Shown here: positions 1 to 10,459 of the stretch, piece by piece
Layout of the letters: every line of letters begins with the position of its first letter
Numbering within the stretch: position 1 is the stretch's first letter
Assembly: GCF_000208865.1 (NCBI RefSeq)
Contig: NC_018389.1
Location: 1,488,001 to 1,552,000, forward strand
Origin: Neospora caninum Liverpool
Taxonomy: Eukaryota > Apicomplexa > Conoidasida > Eucoccidiorida > Sarcocystidae
DNA length: 64,000 nucleotides
Direction: 5' to 3'
Notes under the pieces: generated by a model
Told to the model about the DNA's origin: nothing
The model's input: the letters and a program-made list of their open reading frames with translations, nothing else
The model's database searches: none
Program-made: the position numbers and the translations under genes

Positions 1-3000
1 CGGCCGACGTCGAAGCGGCCTGCGTCCGGCGGTTTCTCGCGGAAATACGAAGACGCCTCGCCGTTCGCGCGGGGCCACGGGGCACACAGCCACCCCTACC
101 ACTGGCTAGCTGTCTCGCATGCATCGGGTGGCTCGGCGGGGGGACGCGGGAACCACGGCTCACACGGGGGAGCCTCTGGGGGTGGGGCGGGGCGCGCTGG
201 CGCTCTGAGTGAAAAAGTGCGACGCTTGGTGGAGCAGACGATGTCGGAGAAACACCGAGTTGTCTGGATCGACCGGGGCGAGGCAAAGGGCTTTTTGCCG
301 CTTCCCGGCATGCAAGAGGAACGCGTCTACCTTGTTTGGACCGAAAAAGGAATCGACATTCTCGCCGATGTCCAGGTAAGCCTCCCCCTTTTTCCCCCAG
401 TTTTCAAGGGAAGAGTCCGAACACCAGGTGACACGACAGCGACAGCGGACGAGTGGTCAGTTCTCCGGCAGGTGGAGGAGCTGCGCGTCTCCGTCTGAGC
501 CGCCTGTGCGACGCGCGAGTTGGGGCAGCCGGTTTTTCTTGCCTGCAGCACAGATTCCTCAGACCCGTTACACTTTTCAGAGCAACGGCGCATGCAAAAA
601 CTCAGGGCGGCTGCGTCTGAGAGTCGTGCCTGCGTTGTCTTGCTGTTCTGTGTCCGTCGTCGCTCGCCAGGCCTACATTCCGTGGACCCACTGTCCGGTG
701 CTGATGCAAACCAAGTATCGGCGAAACCAAATCCCGTTTCTCATTCTCTCGTCAACTTCCTTGGCTCTCCTCTTCTCTCACGTTTGCCGGCGAAGCGCAA
801 CGGCGGCGTTTCGCCTGCCGCTGGCGCGGACGCCCCACGCGTATCGGAAGCACGTGCTCAATCTGCTCCGGACCGGCGAGCCTGAGAAGCCGTCGTCCCA
901 GACTTCCAAGACCCAGCGAAGGCGGTCTCCGTGCTCCTCGCCGTCTCCGAATGCGCGCGTCAAGGTGTCCTCTCAAGGCGAGAAGTCGCCCCCAGACGCA
1001 GCCTCAGCCAGTGTCGGCGACGCAGAGGCCGGCAGCCGGGCTGTCTCTGCGCGATCCACCTCGTCTCCGTCGCTGAGCCCCTTTGGATGCCTAGAAAGCG
1101 AGGCAACAGAGCCTTCTTTCTCCGCGGCTGCGGCCTCGTTACCGGACGAAACCCGCGCCGGGAAGACGGCCGGTGACGCGTGTTTTCATGCGCTTGAGCC
1201 CTTCGCGCTCACTCCCGCGCCGTCGCTCTCTCCTCTTGCCGTGCCGTCTCCGAGTCAAGCAGAATGTCCGCCTGTGGAGAACGGCCCGTGCGCCGGCGCA
1301 CATCAAAGAGACGAAGGACAGGTGTGTACGGCAGTCGAAGGCTCGAGCGCCCACGGAGACCAAGGCCAGCAGGCAAGAGTGAAGGGCGAAGGCGGCGAGT
1401 CGACAGCCGCGCAGGGTCTGGGTGGCCTCTCTGTCGCGCTGGCGGCAGGAGTAGGGAACAACGGGGCGCTTCACGGAGTCGACGCACCACAGGATGCGAA
1501 GGCCGCACCGGGAAAAGACACAGAGCACGTGCAGAGTTTGGGTGGTCCTGAAAAAGCGACAAAACCGGAAGAGGTGCCGAGGACCGAGCAAGCGCCTTCC
1601 GAGAGTCTCCGTAGACAAGATGACCAAGCGACCTCAAAATCCCCAACGCCCCCTTCGTCTCCAGGCGGCGATCAGTGTGCGTCACATTCGACCGCGCCTT
1701 CCACTGGCAGCGGATCCCCACTGCCCGGCGACGCTGCCGTGTGTGCCTCGCCGTCCTCTGCTTCTGCACGGCTGGGGTGCGGCGTTCGCGGTTCTCCGCA
1801 AGGCTTTCCAGGCGCCTCAAAGGACGGTTCGCGAGGCACTGCCGACGCACGGGCTGCTTCGCCTTCGCTCCAAGAGAGAGAAGAGGAAGACGACGAAGAT
1901 TTGTTTTGGGCCAACGGCGGGAAGAAAGGCTGCCCATTAACAGCCGTTGACATGCGAGACTTCTACTGCTGCTCTCAAGGCAAAGTGATCGGCGAGGACT
2001 ACATTTATTTTCGCCAATATCTGCCCGACGACGAGGGCGCCGACACCTATGATTTGAGTGTCTCGGTGCGCAAGCGACCGAAGAAGTTGCTGCTGAAGAA
2101 ATCACGAGTATTTGCGAGCGGGAGCTACACCGGAGGCAGCGGACGGCGAGAGGAGAGAAACAGCTCGCCGCCGTCCTGTCTCTTCAAGTCCGGTTCCGTG
2201 GGTGCTGCATCGTCTCTCTTTTCCGGCGCCTTGGCGTCTGCCGCCGGCCATGATGCGTCCGTACCAGCCTCGGGCCTCGGAGAAAACGAGGGTGAAGAAA
2301 CCAAGGCAGTCGTTGGAGACGCAGGCGAAGCAGGAGTCGAGGGAAGTGGGGCAGACGGCGCAGGCAAAGACGAGGGGGTGCGCAGCAGCGCAGACCCCGG
2401 CAAGGCGAACAGACACCCCGCGCACCTGTTGCGGCTCCTAGTGGCGCCGAACCGAGGCCATGCCCACGCAGAGGAGGCGGCGAAGGAGCCGGAGGAAACT
2501 GCTCGCGGAGCCGCAGGGTGTAAAAACTGGACGTATGTCGACGACTACGAAGACGATGGCATGGATCCTGACCTCGACCTGCCGTTCTCCTTCACGTCCG
2601 AAGTGCGAGTGCTTCTGGGGCTCGCGCCGAGTCCGACGCCTCACCGCTGCAAGTAGGGTCCGAAGGCGCGCGGCGGGCCCAAAGTCATGCAAACAGAGAG
2701 AAGGGGGGGAGGATCGCAGCGAGGGTCTGCACCAAAGAGCTTCACGCGGCGAATTCATGCAGATCGGCAGCCAGTGAACGCGTTTCGCTTTCTCGCCCTT
2801 CTTTCCTGTTGCATGCAGCATGTCCCTGGCGAGTCACCGCGTCTCGGGGGCCGTCCAGCGGCGGTTCCGCATCTTTCAGTGTTCCCCCGACGGCGAGCGT
2901 CGCGAAGAGCAAGTCGACCCTTTTGAGCCCGCGTCGGCAGCTTCGGCTTCTGGAGACGAGGACGAGGAAGCGACGGGCAAGGGGGCGGACGACAAGGAGA

Positions 3001-4440
3001 ACGAGGCGGCGAATCCGGAGAGGAAGGAGGGAGGTTCGTGCAGCGTCGACGGGGCGGGGCCTGGAGAGCAGGCGTGGGACCGGACGCCCGTGAAGGGTGA
3101 GCGAGATGTGAACTTGTGTGCAGACCAGGCGAAGGCAGCGGCAGACACAGCGAAGAAGGCGTCCGTTTCGGCGCTGGCCGATGAGACAAAGGACGAAGAG
3201 TCGTCCTTCTCTGTTTCCGCTCCTTCGGGGCCTGCAGCACACCCGGGAACGACGCTCACGAGCGAGCCGGGTCGACAGGTAGAAGACAAGAAGAGCGGCG
3301 AAGAAGCGAGGGACACAAAGGCCCGGGGCGGCTGCGCTGGCGGGGACGAGGAGGGCGAAACGTCGAGAAGCAGCAAAGCCGAGGCGGGCGGCGAGGCGGT
3401 CATGGCCGCTGAGGACCAGGACCGAATCCCGGACGAGCAAGACGAACCGGCGACTGCCCAGAGCTGCTCGAAGGCGTCCTCCGACCAAGGAGACTCAGAC
3501 GAAGACAGCGACGAGGACCGCCGGAAACCCAAGGGGCGAAACGAGACACGGTCCTTTGCGCTTTCGTCCCACGACCTTCCCAACGGAAGCTTAGCCGAAG
3601 TCGACTATCCAACCGAGTTCAGTCAGTTCCGGGAGGCCGACCGAATCCGAATTTACGACAAGGCGTTTCTGGCTCGGGCGCTTCAACTCATTGTCGATGT
3701 CGCTATCGTTTCCAGAGGGTAGGCCCCGCAGCCGACAGACTCGGCGTCGGTGTGTACGTACACTCGTTGCGTTTGTGGCACGGGCTGGGTGTGCGTTTGC
3801 GATCATGCTTTGTGCTTCGTTGCGCTCCGTGTTTCGCAGAGCGGACTTGTCTGCAGTGAACGTCGCCCAGTACGCGCCGAATCTCTTTTGGAACATCATT
3901 CGGTTCAGTCGCGGAAACAAAGACATCGACGAAGTCGTGCGCACGATCGCTCCGTCGGTGGCGTCGCTGAGGAGTGCCCGCGGACGGCGAAAGAGAGGCG
4001 ACACGGAAAACCCATCTTTCCTTTCTTTAGCTCCGGGGAGGTTCGGGGCGTCGCGGCGGGGTGGCGAGTCTCTCAGGGATGATTCACAGACCGCCTGTCG
4101 GCGGCTGAAAAGGAACAAAACGGGCACAGACGACGGCTTCTGCCTCGAGACGTGGCTAGCTGGGTCCGGCGATGAAAAGGGCCGAGGCGAACGCGCACGA
4201 GACCGAGAAGGGGCGGTCGACAAGGCGAAGCAAAGAGAAGAAAAGCGGCAAAAGGAGCTGGAGGAACGATTCGAGGAAATGAAGATCGAGTTCGAAGAAA
4301 AGGCGCAAAGAATGATGTAAGTGCGGCGCCAGTCTCTGTGCTTGGTGGGGACTCATGCGCCGCCGCGACCAGCCTCGCAGCGTTTGCCTTCCAGCGGGCG
4401 AGCTTTCTCTACAGACTTGAACATCCCCACGTCTCTCGCT

Positions 4441-4492
<52 letters not shown>

Positions 4493-6745
4493 GTGGGAAT
4501 CGAGAAAGAACGAAGGGATGGAGAGGATAAGCGAGATAGACCCTCAGAGAGGGCCCGTCCCCAGCGCAGCTAGGCGGATCAGCACCGCTGCGCGTTGTCG
4601 CGGCGCATGCGAGTCCACCGTTGACCCAGCGTTTGCGTTGACTGGCGGATTGGAGGCTGGTAGACACGTAGGCGTTTCGCACGGCGTCAGGACCAAGCAT
4701 CGTTCGATCCTGTGCCACGCGGTGCGTCGTGCCTTCTCCCGTTGCGTGTCTGCGAGTGTACATACACCTGCGATGCTGTGCAAGGACCACGCCTGGCGTT
4801 CTTTCCTTTGTCTCGCTGCAGCGCACGACGTGCCGCGCTGGCGGGTGAGATTTACAACGACGGGAAAGGGTCAAAGAAGCCGCGCGTGCCGTCGCTGCCG
4901 GAGAATGACGACGAGGCACTCATCGAGATTATGATCGATCCAGAACAAGGCATCCTCAAGTAGGGCTTTCTCTCGCGATTTTCTGCATGCAGTTTCTTCC
5001 CCCGCGTCTCGCGCTGGCGTGTCGACTTGCCGCCCGTCGCTCTGCGTACTGTGTGTGCCGACGGTTCCTTCGCTCGCGCGCTCCTCCCTCGCATTCGTCC
5101 TGCCTTTGTGTTGTTCCTGCGTGCCTCTGGGCCTCTTTCGACGGCGCTTCTTTTCCAGTGTATCCTGTGTGTTTGAGCCGCAGTTCCCTTATCGCCGTCC
5201 CCAGGTGACGGTGTTGTCTTTTTTTCTTGTTCTTTGCAAAGGTGGCCCTTATCCGTGATGAGCATCCGGCAGCGAACGGTGATTTACCAGGAGTGTCTTC
5301 GGCGGGATTTGACGGCGTGCATTCGCCTCACGAAAGTGCCTGGGAAAGGTCGCGCCGTCTTTGCTGCAGATACAATTCTAAAAGACGATTTCGTTGTCGG
5401 TAAGGAAACCCACTGTTGGAGACGCTTCGTCCACGAGTGTATTACGGGATCCTCGTTCGAACTGGCGTCTTCAACGCCGTCTTGGTGGACTGCGCTTTCT
5501 CTAGCTTCTTCATCCTCTCGGTGTTCTCTGTTATCCAGCTGTCCGCCTTCCCCGTTCTGTTTGTTTCTCTCTGTACCCTCGTGCCGTCCTTCGCCTTCGC
5601 TCACTGTGTCCCTTTTTGGAGTCTCGGTTCCCTTTCGTCTGTTCCGATCCAGCAAGGAATGCGTTGCGGCAGCGCTTCTGCTTCCGTTGCTTTTGAATGC
5701 TCGTCTGTCCGGACACCTCGAGGGCCGCGAGCTGTCGTATACCGTCCAGCCTTTTTTCCGTCCTCCCGGCTTTATACGGAAGATAGGTAACTGCTTTGAA
5801 CCCATCTGTATTGCGGGGGTTCTGAAGTCGTTTCCCCACGGCGTCTCGAGCACGCGCTCGCAGACGGCGAGTGCGCGCGTCCTTTTCCTTCCATCTCGCT
5901 TTTTGGCGTCTTCCGGGCAAAGGAAGCGCGAAAGCGGCGACTCGCACGCAGCCGCAACGCTTGCCTCGGTGTACGTGTGTCTCCCGGTCTCAGAGTACAA
6001 AGGCGAACTGTGTTCCGAACGTGAAGCCCGCGAGAGGGAGCAACGCTACAACCGGTCGAAGGTTCCGATGGGGTAGGCGAGAACGAAGAGCGATGCGATT
6101 TTAAAAAGGGAAACAGGCAGAAGGTGAATCCCTGCTCACGCGAGGAGCGAAGGAGGCGACCGCAAGAGCCTCAACAAGCTCCGAAAGACGCTGACAGAGA
6201 GACAGGCATTCTCCAGAGACAGCGAGCGACGCTCGCGACACACGGCAGTGCCTGGACCGGCCTGCGCACACCAGGAGCATTTTTTCAGATTTTCGGCCCG
6301 TGGCCTGGACGGTTTTGTTGTGGTGTCCTGCGTTGTTGCTCGTCCTTAGGAGCTTCATGTTCTACTTCAAAAACGGATCTCGGATGATGGCTATCGACGC
6401 CACAGACGAAAAACAAGATTTTGGACCCGCTCGCCTCATTAACCACTCCCGCAGAAATCCAAATATGACCCCCAGAGTACGGCACCTGAACCTTTCCACA
6501 CGCCAAAGAATTCTTAAGTTGCTCAAGGAAATGCAGTTTGTGGCTTGCACCGTTTTCTCTCCGTGGGTAAACATGCATATGTCGACCTGTGTAGGGAAGG
6601 ATCCAGGGTGCCGAGAAATGTCTCGCGGTGTTTAGTGATCGACTTTGTCTCATCGAACCGACAAAGACGCGCAGCGAGTGGAAGGCATGTGTTACAAGCC
6701 TCCTTAGACTTGCTGGCGAAACGCGCATGAAATTCCTCATTCTAC

Positions 6746-6788
<43 letters not shown>

Positions 6789-7355
6789 TACGTGCGCGAC
6801 TGAATGCATGTATACCATAGCTGCGTGCGCGTCTCGCTTTCTGGATAGCGGATGAGTGCAGAATGAAGGGATGTTGCCTGTGTGTGTTTATGGGTGTACG
6901 CTGGCCTGCCTGTCTTCAGGCAATCACGATGGGCGACTTCAACAGCGAGCCTCGGCTGATTTTCGTCGCACGAAGAAACATAGAACAGTGAGGAAAGCCC
7001 CGCATGCAGCGGCGACGAGACACAAGCGAGCTGGAGTTGGCAAACGCCGCTTTAGCGAGGGCCTGGATATACATATAAACATATATACATATATATATAT
7101 ATATATATATGTATGTAAATGTTGATATATGTGTATATATGTGGATACATGTATATGTACGCATGTATATTAGATATGTGCACAGCCATCTGACAGGAGA
7201 TTCGTGAGAGAGCGAAGAGTGTGCGGCGCACCTGGCAGACGGACTGGTGTTTGGTTGGTTTCCACTTCGTTTTTCTCAGAGGCGAAGAGCTGCTGGTGGA
7301 CTACGGCGAGCGCGATCCTGACGTTATCAAGGAACACCCGTGGTTGAACAGCTGA
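1..7355 (+). CDS. SET8: Histone-lysine N-methyltransferase SET8 (PR-Set7 family), 5' partial
   Basis: The enzyme methylates histone H4 Lys20 in the nucleus. Ten exons fit: 1-375, 671-2652, 2819-3718, 3840-4316, 4822-4959, 5242-5399, 5994-6072, 6350-6476, 6920-6987, 7280-7355. All have GT-AG borders and matching phases, giving 1,459 residues here. The frame is open to base 1, so the N terminus lies outside the window. Residues 1-1290 are mostly low-complexity and acidic, with a charged helical stretch before base 4316. The SET domain occupies about residues 1310-1459: KGRAVFAAD, VVEYKGEL (made by the 5399/5994 junction), ARLINHS (cofactor and lysine-channel pseudoknot) and GEELLVDYGERD, ending HPWLNS as in PR-Set7. 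The residue equivalent to the human SET8 Tyr334 switch is Val. Counting back from the stop, Phe and Val fall where I recall F1808 and V1875 in the 1,893-residue T. gondii protein. Exon 2 could hide a further small intron. Confidence 0.9.
4445..4489. repeat. (TA)n microsatellite in SET8 intron
   Basis: Pure alternating AT tract of about 45 bp in the intron between 4316 and 4822. Confidence 0.95.
6746..6788. repeat. Compound (TA)n(GA)n microsatellite
   Basis: TA tract at 6746-6768 running directly into a GA tract at 6769-6788, in the SET8 intron between 6476 and 6920. Confidence 0.95.
7089..7110. repeat. (TA)n microsatellite in last SET8 intron
   Basis: Alternating AT tract surrounded by degenerate TATG/TACA sequence up to about 7170, within the intron 6988-7279. 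Confidence 0.9.
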
Positions 7356-8361
7356 AGCTGTCGCTTTGGATGTATGTTTCGGTGGCCCGCTCCCTTGGTT
7401 TCACGTGAATCGTCGGGGGGAGAACGCCGGTGTGTCGCGAAGCGAGACAGCAATGCTGCACACTTGCGTATGGTCCAGAGGCGGTTGCCTTCGCGTATAT
7501 ATCCATGAAGATCCGTAAAAGTCTATTTAAACGTGCATGTGCTTTTGTGCCTTTGAATGTGTGTTTTTGGCCACGGGCGCCCTCGCGTGTCGGTTCCTGT
7601 GAGAGCCGCGTCGTAATGTATGTCCAGATGTGAAGTGGACGACACGGCCTTTCAGAGCGATCTCTGCTCGGGGTGCGTCTGGGTTCCCACAGTCACTCGT
7701 TTCAATTGTCCATTGCCTTTGTCAACCGTTTTTCTTTTTCCAGATTGCCTGGCCTGTCCCTAGGGCCCACAGTTCTCTTTGTTCAAGGAAAGTGGGGGAA
7801 GAACGGGTGCGAGCTCTTGCGGGATTAGTGTCTGCCTGCATGCGGTTGTGCGCGTGTGGAGTCTATCTGTATATGGGCGCATGACCGAACCGCGTAGAAA
7901 CGTGAGAGTTCTCCCCGGTGCGCGTTGTGTGCCGTCTTAGTTTGCGCTTTCTCTCGCAGTGGGAGTTTCCTTTTTCGACGTGCAGTCTCCGTCATTGCCG
8001 CATTGAGGCAGACCGCGCAGTTGCGTATTCGGTTTAACGACAAACTCGCGTGTGTACAGTGCCTTATTTGTATTTTCACTCGCCCACGAATTCCAGTCCA
8101 CAAAGTCTCGTAGGCCTGTGCATGCGCATGCATTCGGTGCCCGGCGTTTGTGGCGCCTGCAATTGTTCACCTGTCACGATGCAACGAAGTTCACTGTTTT
8201 CCTCCAGATGTGTATCTGCGGTAAAAGACCAGCAGCTCTGTCGAACTTCCGAGTCCCCCGACCCTTCCCAGCTTCGAGACAGGGAGTGGAGGTCGCGCAG
8301 ATTCAGGACAGCAAACCACGCCCGCTTTTGAACGCAGCCTTTTCTCATGTAGAACAGCGAA

Positions 8362-8364
8362 ATA

Positions 8365-8398
<34 letters not shown>
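8362..8398. repeat. (TA)n microsatellite
   Basis: AT dinucleotide run with one interruption. It is followed by AGTTCCGTAT, which resembles the edge of the 50-bp unit found beside the tracts at 42743 and 43645. Confidence 0.9.
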
Positions 8399-8401
<3 letters not shown>

Positions 8402-9602
8402 TAGAGTTCCGTATCTTGCGATCTACCCGCAAAGAGCTTGGGTCTGTTTGACTGGAGCGCCGAGACAGAAAGTGCAGTGTACATGTGTAGGGTGCAAATG
8501 GTGTCTCTGCGGCTGTCGCTTTCCAGCTTTTTTCGGATAGGCTGGCGCGCAGTCCATTCTTCCTCACCCAGCGTGTTCCACCGAGGCAAGATTGGAAACT
8601 GAGAAGTGTCTCGCTGGAGCACTGTAGAGCAGCGGGTCGGGCTGCAGACTGGGAGCGACGACAGACCGTGAGCTGGCGCTGCCGATGAGTGTCGTCTGCA
8701 AGTCAACGAGCTCTTACGCTCCCTCGCGTGAGTGTACCCGGATAGGGCGTCTTTTCAGGAGAGAAGGGTGTCGTTTTTCCCGACCACATTTCGGACACAA
8801 ACACCATATTAGTCTGTCGCTTCTTTCGGCCTTCGTCCCGTTCAGCACACACAGCGACACCACAACAACTTCCAAGTCGATCTGACGTTCCGCACTCCGT
8901 CTCTCCCGTTCTGCTCCTACACACACACTGCGACGGCTTCCCGCAATGCAGCGCACAGGAGCGAAGAGACAAACCCGAAAGAGCACAGAAAAAGAGGACA
9001 GATGGGCAAGGCCGACGGCGCCGGGAGAAAGGGGGGAAGCGACGCAGAAACCGCGGAACGGAAAGGTACAGGCAAAAACGCAAATGATATACCGGCGTAT
9101 AACAGTACCTATCCACTGGCGTGGTTCACGGCGACGTCTGCAAAACAGAAAGGGAAGAGTGTCGAGCAGAGAACAAGTGTGAGATTCGGGTGAAATTCCG
9201 AAACTCTCCGCACAAAAGGACAGATACAGTGCAACAAAGCAACAGGAAACATGGACGCGCACAGACCCGGTTGAAACCTGTAAACCGGTCGTGCTGACAC
9301 GAATGCAGACGGCACAGAACGCCGATACGTTTGAACCAGGAGTCGGCGTGGGGACAGACATTCCCAAGTGTGCATCGGTGACTGCGAGGGGGGATACACC
9401 ACTGGGGGGACGGGAGGACAAGGAAGACCAGTTCTGGCCCAAAAACAGGAAAACGCGTGCTTTATCAAAGGACAACCAAGCTCACATAAATCGACATCGG
9501 GATGGATGATACAATCGTTTGCATCCGGAGATGCAGTGCGTTGGAAATCTTTGTTCCTTAACCGACGAAACCTAGAAACATCCCGATGCGTTTACCTCCA
9601 CA

Positions 9603-9634
9603 CAGTTTCCCTTCGCATGTACGAAGGGAAACTG
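9603..9634. repeat. Perfect hairpin, 13-bp stem and 6-nt loop
   Basis: The left arm CAGTTTCCCTTCG (9603-9615) and the right arm CGAAGGGAAACTG (9622-9634) are exact reverse complements around the loop CATGTA. It lies between two convergent genes. No function is shown. Confidence 0.85.
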
Positions 9635-10024
9635 AGCCTTTCGCTGCCTCACACCGCGGCGATAAGCCGCGCAGGGACCGCGTGCCTTACAAGGGACCGG
9701 AAAGACATGCGGACAGCTGAGAAAGCCTGTGCGCCGAGAATCATACGGTGAAAGACGCGAAATCGCAAGAACTATTCAGCTGGCAATATCAGACTGCACA
9801 GCTATACCGTTAAAAACACAATTTACATACGACAGAGATAAGTCACGGAAGGCAGGCATTAAGACTCTTGCGGCGGGATCAGACAAAAAACACACACACG
9901 CATAAACGTTCGCCAGGACGTGCAGCCGCGCGTCTCCTTCGGCAACATGCATACCTAATACAAAGGCTGAACCACGCTCGCGATGCTCTCTTCCGCTGCG
10001 CCTAGACACCGTGCCGACGGCGAG

Positions 10025-10051
10025 TATATATATATATATATATATATATAT
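10025..10051. repeat. (TA)n microsatellite
   Basis: Alternating TA run just downstream (on the minus strand) of the ApiAP2 coding region. Confidence 0.95.
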
Positions 10052-10249
10052 CATAGCCGCAGGCATTGGGTTAAGCGCCTTGCCTCTTCCACATTTCGCA
10101 GGATCACAGAAAGAAACAATACACAGCTGTGCATAAACGGTTGTCTACACACCAAGCCAGGCTGGCGCGTACAACTGTCTTTTTGTCCTGTGTACGAATC
10201 CGCTAGAAACTGTTCATGCTTCTTCTTCGTCCCCGGCGTCTGTGACACT

Positions 10250-10459
10250 CTATTCATCACCGTCCGTTTTTCCTCTTTTGGATGCTACGCCGTTGTTTCC
10301 GCTCTCTCTTATCGATGGACCTTCCTTTTCCTCGCCTTCCTTCGTCCTTTTCTCCCTCCTCGCTTCTTCCGGCTTTTCCACGTCTGTGTCTACCTTCTGC
10401 TCTGTCTTCTGTACGGATGCCTCACTTCCTCCTGCCGTAAGAACCGCCTCGGCTTCCCC
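10250..10459 (-). other. In-frame open extension behind the ApiAP2 stop codon
   Basis: After the TAG at 10462-10460 the same frame stays open for 69 codons and ends at TAG 10252-10250. The predicted tail is rich in Glu, Lys, Ser and Gly, like the upstream C terminus. It is either 3' UTR that happens to be open or the original C terminus cut by a nonsense change. Confidence 0.5.

Larger units (their letters stand above)
7356..10249. other. Convergent intergenic region SET8 / ApiAP2
   Basis: No supported gene. It should carry the 3' UTR of SET8 on the left and the 3' end of the ApiAP2 gene on the right. Only short open frames occur and none has recognisable similarity. It contains a (TA)n tract at 8362-8398, a perfect 13-bp-stem hairpin at 9603-9634 and another (TA)n tract at 10025-10051. 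Confidence 0.7.

Noticed and set aside
428..670. Start of SET8 exon 2 at the ATG at 428
   Set aside because: This part is intron: a CAG|GTAAGC donor at 375 and a CGCCAG acceptor at 670 join in phase, and the sequence between has no coding character.
4338..8567. Open frames dominated by Ile-Tyr repeats (also at several later sites)
   Set aside because: They are translations of (TA)n microsatellites, with no coding evidence.
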